DNA from: Thermanaeromonas sp. C210
Lineage (GTDB): Bacteria > Bacillota > DSM-521 > Neomoorellales > Neomoorellaceae
Reading direction: 5' to 3'
DNA: 64,000 bases
Assembly: GCF_013167955.1 (NCBI RefSeq)
Contig: NZ_BLWF01000003.1
Location: 124,001-188,000 of the forward strand
Position 1 is the stretch's first letter, and the number at the start of each line of letters is the position of its first letter. The position numbers were made by a program, and so were the translations under genes. The notes under the pieces were generated by a model. The model was given only the letters and a program-made list of their open reading frames with translations. It was not told where the DNA came from and did no database searches. Positions 27,606 through 36,592 of this stretch are shown piece by piece.

Positions 27606-28172
27606 ATGCGCCGCAAGCGGGAAAAGGCGGCGGGCGGTCGGGACTTAGGAGGGAATGGAGGTTTTACCCTCCTGGAGATTTCCGTAGTAGTGGCCCTGCT
27701 GGGCGTAATCATGGCCGTGAGTCTTCCCGGCCTTGGTAAACCCCTGGCCTACTACCGCCTTAAGGTGGCGGCCAGTCAGATGGCCCAGGACCTGCGGGAG
27801 ATCCAGCAGACGGCCCTGAACGAAGAGAGCGACAAGTACCGCGTCTTCTTTGCCGCCGGGGGCAGCCATTACGAGGTACGGAAGGCCCAAGAACAAACCT
27901 TGCCCCAGGTTATAAAGCGGGTGTACCTGCCGCCCACTGTGAAGATCGTATCCACTACCTTTAAGGATAATGCCGTCACTTTTAGCGTCAAGGGCACGCC
28001 CTATCCCCAGGGAGGCACCGTAACGCTACAGGACACGGTTTCCGGGAGATTAGTGTACGTCATTGTAGCCTCCATTACGGGAAGGGTGCGGATTAGCACG
28101 TCGCCGCCCGAGAGCTGGGAGGTACAGGGAGGGGCCTTATGCTTAAAAGCCAGGACGGGTTTACCCTTTTAG
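27606..28172 (+). CDS. Minor pseudopilin, GspH/FimT type
   Basis: A 188-residue protein with a 19-residue charged leader ending in the prepilin motif GG-FTLLEISVVVALLG. The helix is followed by a GspH-like beta domain (MAQDLREIQQTALNE). GspH/FimT proteins help prime the pilus tip. It overlaps the next gene by 34 bases in another frame. The function is inferred from fold and context. Confidence 0.8.
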   Translation: MRRKREKAAGGRDLGGNGGFTLLEISVVVALLGVIMAVSLPGLGKPLAYYRLKVAASQMAQDLREIQQTALNEESDKYRVFFAAGGSHYEVRKAQEQTLPQVIKRVYLPPTVKIVSTTFKDNAVTFSVKGTPYPQGGTVTLQDTVSGRLVYVIVASITGRVRISTSPPESWEVQGGALCLKARTGLPF

Positions 28173-28519
28173 AAGTGGTGGTGGGAGTCGTCATTTTGGC
28201 CGTGGCCCTGGTACCCCTGGTGGATTACTTGGTGGTCAGCAGCCGGTGGTCGGCCTCCTCGGAGGAAGAATTGGTAGCCCTGGCCCTGGCCCAGGGCAAA
28301 ATAGAGGAAATTAAGGGGAGGCCCTTGTCCGAGGTCCGGGACGAGCCGGAGAACCCCGGGGACCCGCCTCTTGCCTTCCCGGAGAACCCTTCTTTTCGTT
28401 ATCGCCTCACCGTGGACGAATCCGGCCGTTATCTCAAAACCGTAATCGTAACCGTGTACTACGAAGACTCCTGGGGCTCCAGGCAGGTGAGCTTGACGGC
28501 GGAGAAGGGATGGAGGTAG
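28139..28519 (+). CDS. Minor pseudopilin, PilV/GspI type
   Basis: A 126-residue prepilin-like protein with a short leader and motif DG-FTLLEVVVGVVILAVAL, then a small C-terminal domain. The sequence LVALALAQGKIEEIKGRPL resembles the PilV/GspI family (ARAQAEEIL-type segment). It overlaps both neighbours, typical of coupled minor-pilin operons. Confidence 0.8.
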   Translation: MLKSQDGFTLLEVVVGVVILAVALVPLVDYLVVSSRWSASSEEELVALALAQGKIEEIKGRPLSEVRDEPENPGDPPLAFPENPSFRYRLTVDESGRYLKTVIVTVYYEDSWGSRQVSLTAEKGWR

Positions 28520-28986
28520 CCCCTTTGGCAGGCAAAAGGGCCGGATTCACCCTGGTAGAAGTGGTGGTAGCCGTTACCGTTTTTGTCCTGGCCCTCAGCG
28601 GGGCTTTGGCCCTGTATCTGCAGGAAAGCCGGGTCTTCAAGGATACTGAAGCCCGGGTGGAGGTCCAGGAACACGCCCGTATCGCCCTGGACCGGGTGGT
28701 GCGGGAGCTCCGGACGGCCAAGGAGGTAAATGAGGTCAGGGCCACTTCCGTTACCTTTACCTTAGAGGACGGATCCCGGGTGCGCTATTACCACGACGCA
28801 ACCCGGCAGCAGCTCATGCGCGAGAAAAACGGGGGAGTTAATCCCGTGGCCAGTTATGTAAGGGACCTGCGTTTTAGCGGTGAACTGATGGGTGCTACTG
28901 GGGATCTCCTCATAAGGATTACCCTGGCAGCGGGCATGGGAGAGGACCAAACCTTTACCCTTACTACCAGCGTGTTGGTAAGGTGA
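28510..28986 (+). CDS. Minor pseudopilin, PilW/GspJ type
   Basis: A 158-residue prepilin-like protein with leader ending AG-FTLVEVVVAVTVFVLAL, then HARIALDRVVRELRTA and VTFTLEDGSRVRYYHD, as in PilW/GspJ proteins. ATG 28510 lies inside the end of the previous gene (10-base overlap). It probably sits in the pilus tip complex with its neighbours. Confidence 0.8.
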   Translation: MEVAPLAGKRAGFTLVEVVVAVTVFVLALSGALALYLQESRVFKDTEARVEVQEHARIALDRVVRELRTAKEVNEVRATSVTFTLEDGSRVRYYHDATRQQLMREKNGGVNPVASYVRDLRFSGELMGATGDLLIRITLAAGMGEDQTFTLTTSVLVR

Positions 28987-28990
28987 GGCT

Positions 28991-30142
28991 ATGTTTCTGC
29001 GGGATCAGAAGGGCCAGGCGCTACTTTTTGTGGTACTCATGACTTCCCTGATTTTAGTCCTGGCCACCGGGGCCCTGGCCGTGGCCGGTGCCCACCGCCG
29101 GAACGTCCGGCTCCAGGAACAGCAGGTGCAGGTGTACTATATAGCCGAAGCAGGCCTCGAAAGGGCCTTAGCCAGGATGAGGGAAGAACCGGATTGGCTG
29201 GACGGCGTGCCCTCCGGCGGAAGCGTGAGGATGGCGGGAGTGGAGGGGCCCTACGCCGGCGGCGAAATAAGCGAGGTCACCCTCCAGAAGAACCCCGAGG
29301 GGATGGGCCTTAGAGTGGACCTCACTTCCGTGGGCAAGTTTATCGGAGCCCAAAAGACCCTGCGGGCTTCATTGTACCTGGTGAATACCCGAAGTTTGCT
29401 GGGGGGCCTGAGCCTCCTGCCAGAGTCCCCCATGGATCTTGATATAAAGGGAAAGTTCTCCCTGGAAGGTACCGGAGAGAGTACGCCCCGGCTCCTCCTC
29501 AACGGGGATCTTCATCTATCGGGTTCGGCCAGTATTGAAGGCGATGTGTATGTCTCCGGGGAAGTAGTGGGCCGCGACAGGGTGACAGGCCAGATCCATT
29601 CCGGTCTCCAGGATCTTCCGGAGTTTCCAGCCATAGATCTCACCTATTACGAAGGACAGGCCCGGCAGCAGGGCCAGTATTATGGTGGAGATCTTTCTTG
29701 GAGCGGGACGATCCCTCTAAACGGAGTGTATTACGTGCAGGAAGAGGCCAACCTTTCTGGTACCTATTACGGGCGGGGCGTTATAGTTGTCGAAGGGGAC
29801 GTGACCATTTCCGGGGATCTCCTGCCCGGTTCTGAGGGGGATGCCTTGGCCGTTATTTGTCTCGGCGATGTTGACATGGAAAACAACACGGTGAATGCAA
29901 CGATAATCACGGAGGGTACCCTGTTCCTCAGGGGCAACGCGGAGGTCGAGGGAGCCGTCCTGGCCAGAGGCATCAGCTTCGGGCAGAAAGGCAAGAAAGA
30001 CAAAAGCGAAGGGGATGAAGAGAAAATCACGGGTAACGTAACTATTAGGTACAACGATGAAGGAATCCCGCAGGACCTCCTTATGGGAGTGGTGACGGAG
30101 CTGAAGATACTGTCCTGGGAAGAAGCCCACCCCATATTTTAA
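28991..30142 (+). CDS. PilX-like pilus protein with beta-helix (bactofilin-like) C-terminal part
   Basis: A 383-residue protein. N-terminus QKGQALLFVVLMTSLILVL is a GspK/PilX-like membrane helix lacking the usual GFTLIE motif, followed by YYIAEAGLERALARM, a PilX hallmark. Residues ~150-340 hold short repeats with Gly and hydrophobic residues (such as LNGDLHLSGSASIEGDVYV and VVEGDVTISGDLL), like a right-handed beta-helix of bactofilins. A charged insert (GKKDKSEGDEEK) is near 335. The role may be tip or surface decoration. It lies 4 bp after the PilW-like gene. Confidence 0.7.
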   Translation: MFLRDQKGQALLFVVLMTSLILVLATGALAVAGAHRRNVRLQEQQVQVYYIAEAGLERALARMREEPDWLDGVPSGGSVRMAGVEGPYAGGEISEVTLQKNPEGMGLRVDLTSVGKFIGAQKTLRASLYLVNTRSLLGGLSLLPESPMDLDIKGKFSLEGTGESTPRLLLNGDLHLSGSASIEGDVYVSGEVVGRDRVTGQIHSGLQDLPEFPAIDLTYYEGQARQQGQYYGGDLSWSGTIPLNGVYYVQEEANLSGTYYGRGVIVVEGDVTISGDLLPGSEGDALAVICLGDVDMENNTVNATIITEGTLFLRGNAEVEGAVLARGISFGQKGKKDKSEGDEEKITGNVTIRYNDEGIPQDLLMGVVTELKILSWEEAHPIF

Positions 30143-30210
30143 AGGCGGAATAACGGCGGACCTCGCAACGAGCTCGCGGGAAAACCTGGTGGGAGGAGAG
30201 GTTAGGGGTG

Positions 30211-31107
30211 ATGTGGCCGGTGGGGCGGAGGCAAAAAGGTCTACTGGGGATCGATATAGGAACGGCTCAGATTAAGGTCGTGGCCGTGCAGGGTAGGGGC
30301 CGGGTGTACCGGGCGGTGGGAGAGGCGCCGCCTGGTGGAATCGATAATGAAGAGGAGATGGCGGCCGCCCTGGCCCAGGTAGTGGAGGAAACGGGTTGGC
30401 AGGGCCGCCAGGTGGTAAGCGCCGTGGACGGGCCCCGGGTGATGGTGCGGTATTTGCAGCTTCCGCCCATGCCGGAGAGGGAAGTGCGCGCCGGCCTCCC
30501 CTATGAAGCCGATAAGTATCTGCCGGTAGGGACCGGAGATATGGTGCTGGACTGCGCCGTCCTTGACCCGGAGCCCGGCCCCCGGGAGCAAATAGAAGTC
30601 CTGCTGGCCGCCGTACCCCGGGAGCTGGCCCTTTCCTACCACCGCCTCTGCCAAAGGGCCGGCCTGGAGCTGGTGGCCCTGGACATTGTACCGGCCGCCC
30701 TGTGCAGGGCCCTGGCAGCGGAGACCGGGAAGGAAGAGGCCATTATACTGGACCTGGGGGCGAGTTCGAGCCAGGTGGTCCTAGTGAGGGGGGGAAGGCT
30801 CCTCTTCAGCCGGAGAATAGGCTCCGGTGTGCCGGCAACCCGGCCGGCAGATACTTCGGGGGAATTTAATACCCTGCTGGATCTGCCCCAGGAGGTCCGG
30901 CGGTCCCTGGAATTTTACGGATCCCAGACTGGCAGGGGGGTAAACCCATCCAGGGTGTTCCTCACCGGCGGAGGAGCCTATGAAGAGGGACTTATAGATT
31001 TCTTACATATGGAGCTGGACCTGCCCGTGGAGGTGGGTAGGCCCTACGGCCTGGGGCCTGAATATGCCGTGTCTCTGGGCCTAGCCTTGAGGGAAAGCAG
31101 GGGATAA
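30211..31107 (+). CDS. pilM: Type IV pilus assembly protein PilM
   Basis: Actin-like cytoplasmic protein that binds PilN and links the motor to the alignment complex. It has the ATP-fold motifs LGIDIGTAQIKVVAV near residue 12, IILDLGASSSQVVLV near 178 and FLTGGGAYEEGL near 250. The length of ~298 residues is slightly short for PilM (usually about 340). The start is ATG 30211 or GTG 30208 (same frame) after GGAGGAGAGG. Confidence 0.88.
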   Translation: MWPVGRRQKGLLGIDIGTAQIKVVAVQGRGRVYRAVGEAPPGGIDNEEEMAAALAQVVEETGWQGRQVVSAVDGPRVMVRYLQLPPMPEREVRAGLPYEADKYLPVGTGDMVLDCAVLDPEPGPREQIEVLLAAVPRELALSYHRLCQRAGLELVALDIVPAALCRALAAETGKEEAIILDLGASSSQVVLVRGGRLLFSRRIGSGVPATRPADTSGEFNTLLDLPQEVRRSLEFYGSQTGRGVNPSRVFLTGGGAYEEGLIDFLHMELDLPVEVGRPYGLGPEYAVSLGLALRESRG

Positions 31108-31108
31108 G

Positions 31109-31657
31109 ATGGCCGCACGAGCAGTAATGGTCAATTTGCTTCCGCCGGAACTACAGCCTCCCCGTCCTTCCTCCTTCCGCCGGCTGGGTAAAGTGGCAGG
31201 CGTTCTTTTATTGGGCGGAATATTAATGCTGTATCCGGCTTTTTTAGTGGCCGGCCGGGCCACCGCAGAAGATTTGCGGGATGTCGAGGAGGAGCTGGCC
31301 TCTTACCTGCCCCGGGAACAGGAAGCGCGGGCCCTTGAGGAGCGGATAAACACCCTGCGCCGGCAGAAGGCCGAGATGGAAGCTGTAGTACGGGAGAGGC
31401 GGAAGTGGTCGGAGTTGCTGGAAGAGCTGGGAGCCGCCCTTCCCGCCCAAGTGTGGATGACCGAACTGGAAGTCGCCTCTTCCGGTGAGATCCTCTTTAC
31501 CGGCCGGGCTACTTCCCTGGCTGCCGTGGGGAAATTCCTGGCGGCCGTGCAGTCCCTCCCCTTCTGGCAAGAGGTGGAACTCCGGTCGGTCCAGGCCGTC
31601 CCCGAGGACAAGACCCTTCTGGAATTCACCATCAGGGCCGCCTTCGCGGAGTCCTGA
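31109..31657 (+). CDS. pilN: Type IV pilus alignment protein PilN
   Basis: A 182-residue bitopic membrane protein. The N-terminus VNLLPPEL is the PilM-binding motif of PilN, followed by a membrane helix (about 30-48), a coiled coil (about 52-95), and a small ferredoxin-like domain (WMTELEVASSGEILFTGRA). It starts 1 bp after pilM, as usual for pilM-N-O. Confidence 0.88.
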   Translation: MAARAVMVNLLPPELQPPRPSSFRRLGKVAGVLLLGGILMLYPAFLVAGRATAEDLRDVEEELASYLPREQEARALEERINTLRRQKAEMEAVVRERRKWSELLEELGAALPAQVWMTELEVASSGEILFTGRATSLAAVGKFLAAVQSLPFWQEVELRSVQAVPEDKTLLEFTIRAAFAES

Positions 31658-31719
31658 GGGACTGGCCCCGGAGTCCAAACCCAGAAGGCCGGACGAGGAA
31701 ACAGGAGGAATTGGCGCAA

Positions 31720-32991
31720 ATGCAGTGGCCCCAATACCGCACTTTAAGTGCCCGGGAGAGACGCTTGCTCATCCTCCTTCTAGTGGTGGTAGTTACGGTG
31801 TTTGCCTACCGGGTGGTATGGGCCCGGCAGTTGCCCTACTACAGGCAGTTAAAGGCCCAGTTGGCGGACCAGAAGGACAAACTGGCGGCCGCGCAGGAGG
31901 CCGCCGGCCGGCTGGACCTGCTAAGGGAAGAACTGGCCCGGGCAGAAGCCGAAATGGAGGAGTGGAAGGAACAGACGGGTATTATCCTGCAAGAGAGGGA
32001 AGAGTTTTTGGCGGCGGCCCAGCCGCGGCAGGAAGGGGTAAGGGTCGTGACCTTGCGCCCCCAGGAACCGGAACAACGGGGGAGTTTCATGGTATACCCC
32101 TTTCATATTGCCGTTGAGGGGGCCTACCCTAAGGTAAAGGATTACATCCACCAGTTGGAGGGCCTGCCCGCCCTAACGGAGATACGGGACTTGAGGATAG
32201 CGGCCAAGGCTGGAAACGCAGGACTGGTGGAGGCCAGCTTCATGCTGGATTTTTATCCCCTGGGTGATGGAGGTACGGTGGGCCGGGCGGCAGCTCTCTT
32301 GCCATCGGGCCGGGTCGATATATTCATGCCCCTGGTCGGCGGTAGCAGGGGATCTGGGGAGGCTGAGCCGGATAATGGCTCGGTCGGTGGCCGGCAGAGC
32401 CTGCCCGCCCGCGCTCCGGCGGCACCTGACCCGCCCTCGCCGCCTCCGTCCCGGTCAGGTGCGGCCAGGGACGGCGGGCCGGGGGATGAAGACGGTACCG
32501 GTGGTCCCGAATATCGTTTCCCCTCCCGGGGCAGCGGTCGCCCCCGGGCCGGAGCCCCGTGGCTGGAGGGCATGAGGGTTTTGCGCAATGTGGGGCCCTT
32601 TTACTACCCCGCCGGCCGGAAGATTGCCATCGGAGGGCGACAATTCGAGCACGGCCTGGTGGTGGATCTGGAGGGGAAGGGGGACGGGGCCGAGGCGGTG
32701 CTGGACCTGGGGGGCGGCTACTTGAACCTCCGGGGCTTCATAGGGGTGGAGGATGAAACCATGAACACCCGCGGTAACCTCGTACTCCGCATAAAGGGCG
32801 ATGAGCGGGAACTATTCGTGAGTTCGCCTCTGGAGCCCGGCAGGTATCCGCAGTATGTGGAAGTAGAAGTGGCGGGAGTTAAGCGGCTGGTCCTCCAGGT
32901 CGAATGGGTGGAAGGAAAACGGGGCGACTACGACCGCCTGCGCGCCGCCCTGGCCGATATGGTTTTCGCGGCCGCGGAGAGGAATATTTGA
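31720..32991 (+). CDS. pilO: PilO-like pilus protein fused to a C-terminal NPCBM-type carbohydrate-binding-like domain
   Basis: 423 residues, about twice a normal PilO. Residues ~1-185 match PilO: short cytoplasmic tail, membrane helix (about 17-33), coiled coil (about 40-105) and a ferredoxin-like domain (FHIAVEGAYPKVKDYIHQLE). A long Pro/Gly/Ser-rich linker (~210-280) follows. Residues ~285-415 match the NPCBM fold: IAIGGRQFEHGLVVDL, LDLGGGYLNLRGFIGVEDE, GNLVLRIKGD, LFVSSPLEPG and LVLQVEWV. NPCBM domains bind glycans, so the protein may reach the cell wall or a surface polysaccharide (inference). Start ATG 31720 has AGGAGG 11 bases upstream. Confidence 0.8.
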   Translation: MQWPQYRTLSARERRLLILLLVVVVTVFAYRVVWARQLPYYRQLKAQLADQKDKLAAAQEAAGRLDLLREELARAEAEMEEWKEQTGIILQEREEFLAAAQPRQEGVRVVTLRPQEPEQRGSFMVYPFHIAVEGAYPKVKDYIHQLEGLPALTEIRDLRIAAKAGNAGLVEASFMLDFYPLGDGGTVGRAAALLPSGRVDIFMPLVGGSRGSGEAEPDNGSVGGRQSLPARAPAAPDPPSPPPSRSGAARDGGPGDEDGTGGPEYRFPSRGSGRPRAGAPWLEGMRVLRNVGPFYYPAGRKIAIGGRQFEHGLVVDLEGKGDGAEAVLDLGGGYLNLRGFIGVEDETMNTRGNLVLRIKGDERELFVSSPLEPGRYPQYVEVEVAGVKRLVLQVEWVEGKRGDYDRLRAALADMVFAAAERNI

Positions 32992-33071
32992 CCACCTCTT
33001 GAATTATACTAGGGAGTACTTTTGAATACTCTAATTCTGTATAAGGCTTCGGGGAAGTAAGGGGTGTAACC

Positions 33072-34475
33072 ATGTTATTCGCACCGGATGATTTAAAAGC
33101 CATTTTAGAGGCCGCCCTGGAAGGGGGCGGGGATTTTGCCGAAATTTTTCTGGAGCGCCGCAGGACTACGGGGATAAGCTGCGAGGACAACAAGATAGAA
33201 CGGGTCCACTCGGGCCTCGACCAGGGCGCCGGTATCCGGGTGATACGGGGAGACAACACCGTATACGGCTACACCAACGACCTCACCAGGGAAAGCCTGC
33301 TGGAGACGGCCCGGGAGGTAGGGAAGGCGGCGGGCGGCCGGGGGACCAAACCGGAGATCAGGTGGCAGCAGCCCCAACCCAATTGGGATTTCCAGGTAAA
33401 GAAGCGTCCCGACCAGGTACCCATAGAAGAAAAAGTGGCCCTGGTCCGGCGGGCCAACGAGGCGGCCAGGGCGGTAGACACGCGCATCGTGCAGGTAAGC
33501 GTGGCCTACGGCGATGTAATCCAGGAAGTCACCATTGCTAACAGCGATGGCGTGCTGGTGGAAGACGAGCGCATCCGCTGCCGGTTTATGGTCAACGCCG
33601 TGGCCAGTGATGGGAGAATCATCCAGACCGGCTACGAGTCGGCCGGCGGTCTCATGGGCTTTGAGCTTTTTGAAGAAAATGACCCTGTGGAGCTGGCGAG
33701 AAGGGCTGCAGGCAGGGCGGTACGCATGCTGGAGGCCAGGCCCGCTCCGGCCGGGAGGATGACGGTGGTTATGGCCGGCGAGGCCGGGGGCACTATGATC
33801 CACGAGGCGTGCGGCCACGGTCTGGAGGCCGACCTCGTCCAGAAGCAGCTTTCGGTATATGCCGGAAAGAAGGGCCAGCAAGTGGCTTCACCCCTCATTA
33901 CCGTCATAGATGACGCCACCATCCCGGGCAAATACGGTTCCTTCAGGTTTGACGATGAAGGCCAGCCCGGGCAGAGGACGGTGCTCATCAAGGACGGGAT
34001 ATTGCAGGATTACATGTACGATTATCTGACGGCCCGCAAAGAGGGACGCCGCTCTACGGGCAACGGCCGGCGGGAATCTTACAAAGACCGGCCTATTCCC
34101 CGCATGACCAATACCTTTATCGCCCCGGGCCGTGACGATCCCCAGGCCATCATCCGGGAAACCCAGAAGGGGCTTCTGGTCAAGCGTATGGGCGGGGGCC
34201 AGGTCAACACCACCAACGGAGACTTTGTCTTTGATGTGGCGGAGGGCTACCTCATCGAAAACGGGCAGATCGGGCCGGCCGTGAGGGGTGCCACCCTCAC
34301 GGGCAACGGGCCGGAAGTGTTGAGGATGGTGGACCGCGTAGGCAATGACTTAGGCTTTAGCCTCGGGACGTGCGGCAAGGACGGGCAGGGTGTGCCAGTC
34401 GGGGACGCGCAACCCACAATTCGCATCCCGGAGATGGTGGTGGGAGGTATCCTGGAGGAGGAAGGAGAAGACTGA
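33072..34475 (+). CDS. tldD: TldD metalloprotease subunit
   Basis: Catalytic half of the TldD/TldE (PmbA) peptidase that degrades unfolded or modified peptides. 467 residues with the zinc motif HEACGH (HExxxH) near residue 244, then a Cys in LGTCGKDGQG near 433 that forms the second zinc ligand region. The C-terminus GDAQPTIRIPEMVVGG is typical. It starts after an 80-bp gap from pilO and its stop overlaps the pmbA ATG. Confidence 0.93.
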   Translation: MLFAPDDLKAILEAALEGGGDFAEIFLERRRTTGISCEDNKIERVHSGLDQGAGIRVIRGDNTVYGYTNDLTRESLLETAREVGKAAGGRGTKPEIRWQQPQPNWDFQVKKRPDQVPIEEKVALVRRANEAARAVDTRIVQVSVAYGDVIQEVTIANSDGVLVEDERIRCRFMVNAVASDGRIIQTGYESAGGLMGFELFEENDPVELARRAAGRAVRMLEARPAPAGRMTVVMAGEAGGTMIHEACGHGLEADLVQKQLSVYAGKKGQQVASPLITVIDDATIPGKYGSFRFDDEGQPGQRTVLIKDGILQDYMYDYLTARKEGRRSTGNGRRESYKDRPIPRMTNTFIAPGRDDPQAIIRETQKGLLVKRMGGGQVNTTNGDFVFDVAEGYLIENGQIGPAVRGATLTGNGPEVLRMVDRVGNDLGFSLGTCGKDGQGVPVGDAQPTIRIPEMVVGGILEEEGED

Positions 34476-35827
34476 TGGATTATCCGGCTAGTGCTAAGAA
34501 GTACCTGGCCCTGGCCCAAGAGGTAGTTGAAAGGGCTGCCAGGGGCGGGGCGGAAGCGGAGGCCTATATAATTGCGGGAGAGGACTTGAACATCGAAATA
34601 AGGGAGCAAGAAGTGGAAGCCCTTACCACGGCCCGCGAGAGGGGTTTGGGCCTGAGGGTCATAATCGACGGCCGGGTAGGCTTTGCGTATACTACGGATT
34701 TTAGCCGGAGCGCCCTGGAGGAAACGGCGGAGCAGGCCCGGGCCAATGCCGCCAGGGCCACTCCCGATGAGCACAATTGCCTGCCCCCTCCGGAGGAGTA
34801 TCCGCACCTCGACCTCTTTGACCCGCAAATAGAGGATACGCCTTTGAAAGATAAGATCGAGCTGGCCAAGGAGATAGAGAGGCAGGCACGTGCGGCCGAT
34901 GGACGGGTCAAGATCACGGAGAGCTGCTCCTACAGCGACAGCCGCTATATAGTGGCGGTGGCCAACTCCCGGGGCGTCGGTGCCACCTATTACGGGGCCA
35001 ACTGCGGTGCCAGCATTTTTGTGGTGGCGGTGGAGGGCGAGGAAAGCCAGACGGGCTTTGGGCTGGCTTACAGCCTTAAGATGGCCGACCTCGACCCTGC
35101 CCGGATCGGTAGGGAGGGTGCGGCCCGGGCCGTGCGCCTCCTCGGCGGCAAAAGGATACCCACCCAGCGGGCCCCGGTAATCTTCGATCCCTATGTTACC
35201 GTGAACTTTCTGGGGGTTATCGCCCCGGCTCTGGCCGCCGATGCCGTCCAGAAGGGCAAATCCCTCTTCCGGGGCAAGGTTAGAGAACGGGTTGCCTCGC
35301 CCGTGGTCAACATCATCGACGACGGGCGCCTGGCCGGGGGGCTGGCTTCGGCCCCCTTTGACGGGGAAGGGGTGCCCACCCAGAGGACGGTCCTCGTAGA
35401 GGGCGGTGTGTTGCAGGGATTTCTCCATAATACCTACACGGCGGCCAGGGAAGGGGTGCGCTCTACCGGGAACGGGGCCCGCGGTTCCTTTAAGGCTACC
35501 CCCGAGGTGGGGACCACCAACATTTACTTGGAGGCCGGGGACCGGACGCCGGAGGAATTGGTCCGGGAGGTATCCCGCGGCCTCTACGTAACCGACGTCC
35601 TGGGAATGCACACGGCCAACCCCATCTCCGGCGACTTTTCCGTAGGCATCATGGGGCTCTGGATAGAACACGGCGAGTTTGCGGGGCCGGTAAGGGGAGT
35701 AGCCATAGCCGGTAATATAATCGAGCTCCTCAAGTCCATTGAGGCGGTGGGATCCGATCTCACCTTTTTCGGATCCACCGGGGCCCCCAGCATCCGCGTT
35801 GCCGGCATGAGCATCAGCGGTACTTAG
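34475..35827 (+). CDS. pmbA: PmbA/TldE protease partner subunit
   Basis: The non-catalytic partner of TldD, 450 residues. It shares the N-terminal TldD fold (ALTTARERGLGLRVIIDGRVGFAYTTD) and the C-terminal part with NTYTAAREGVRSTGNG and TNIYLEAG, but has no HExxxH. ATG 34475 overlaps the tldD stop (TGATG), with GAAGGAG before it. The frame is open upstream to 34370 but that part overlaps tldD and is not expected to be translated. Confidence 0.93.
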   Translation: MDYPASAKKYLALAQEVVERAARGGAEAEAYIIAGEDLNIEIREQEVEALTTARERGLGLRVIIDGRVGFAYTTDFSRSALEETAEQARANAARATPDEHNCLPPPEEYPHLDLFDPQIEDTPLKDKIELAKEIERQARAADGRVKITESCSYSDSRYIVAVANSRGVGATYYGANCGASIFVVAVEGEESQTGFGLAYSLKMADLDPARIGREGAARAVRLLGGKRIPTQRAPVIFDPYVTVNFLGVIAPALAADAVQKGKSLFRGKVRERVASPVVNIIDDGRLAGGLASAPFDGEGVPTQRTVLVEGGVLQGFLHNTYTAAREGVRSTGNGARGSFKATPEVGTTNIYLEAGDRTPEELVREVSRGLYVTDVLGMHTANPISGDFSVGIMGLWIEHGEFAGPVRGVAIAGNIIELLKSIEAVGSDLTFFGSTGAPSIRVAGMSISGT

Positions 35828-35853
35828 CTGGCGTATCCCCGGTTTTGATGAGG

Positions 35854-36060
35854 GTGATTTAGCTCGTAAGCGAGCGACTGGAGCCGAGCGGAAGACCAAA
35901 CTCAGCAAAACTGAGGACGGAGGGGGGGCCGAGGCCATAGACGGCCGGGGGCCGGCTCCTGAGGCACGGAAGCCGAATGAGCCGGGAACCCCGCCGGAGG
36001 CCGAGAATTGAGTGCTAGTTTGGTCCGCGAGGCTCACGGAGCGAGCGGGGGCTAAATCAC
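35854..36060 (+). repeat. Palindromic dispersed repeat, copy B
   Basis: A 207-bp element with perfect 10-bp terminal inverted repeats GTGATTTAGC (35854-35863) and GCTAAATCAC (36051-36060); the arms stay similar for about 50 bases inward (GCGAGCG, GCGGA, ACCAAACT). Reverse complement aligns block by block with 20230-20440. It fills most of the 300-base gap between pmbA and aroQ and has no coding capacity of note. Confidence 0.75.
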
Positions 36061-36136
36061 GCCTAGCCAAAAAGTGGGGATGGCTCAGGGTACTTAGGCC
36101 TACTCAAACCGGCAAATATATGGTAAAATGCTGCCC

Positions 36137-36592
36137 ATGAAGATCTTAGTTATCCACGGTCCCAACTTGAACCTCCTCGGTACCCGGGAGCCGCAAATCT
36201 ACGGGCATACGACCTTGGACGAAATCAACGCCCTCCTAAAGGATACGGCGGATGCGGCCGGGGCGGAGATAGAGTTTTTCCAGTCCAACCACGAAGGGGC
36301 CATTATCGACCGGCTGCAGGAAGCCCGGGGGGTGGTAGATGCTGCGGTTCTAAACCCCGGGGCCCTGGGCCACTATAGCATAGCCCTGCGCGACGCCCTG
36401 GCGGCCGTCGATTATCCGGTGGTAGAAGTACACCTGTCCAACATTTACAGCCGGGAAGCCTTCCGGCGGCAGACCGTGACGGCCGGAGTGGTTCAGGGGC
36501 AGATCACCGGGTTCGGACCCCTGAGCTATCGCCTGGGCTTGCTAGCGGCCCTGGAACTGGCCCGAAATAGGAAGAAGGAGAAGGCTCCTTGA
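36137..36592 (+). CDS. aroQ: Type II 3-dehydroquinate dehydratase
   Basis: Dehydrates 3-dehydroquinate in the shikimate pathway, supplying the step missing from the aroE-C-K-B group. About 151 residues with [17 protein letters not shown] (catalytic Tyr follows in IYGHTT), [28 protein letters not shown] and [17 protein letters not shown] 36137 gives the usual start [13 protein letters not shown] 36128 would add three residues. No Shine-Dalgarno is visible for either. Its stop overlaps the pepP start. Confidence 0.94.
   Translation: MKILVIHGPNLNLLGTREPQIYGHTTLDEINALLKDTADAAGAEIEFFQSNHEGAIIDRLQEARGVVDAAVLNPGALGHYSIALRDALAAVDYPVVEVHLSNIYSREAFRRQTVTAGVVQGQITGFGPLSYRLGLLAALELARNRKKEKAP

Noticed and set aside
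34247-36070. 607-residue open frame on the minus strand antisense to pmbA
   Set aside because: GC-rich DNA gives long shadow frames; pmbA on the plus strand is clear and this frame has no recognisable motif or ribosome site.
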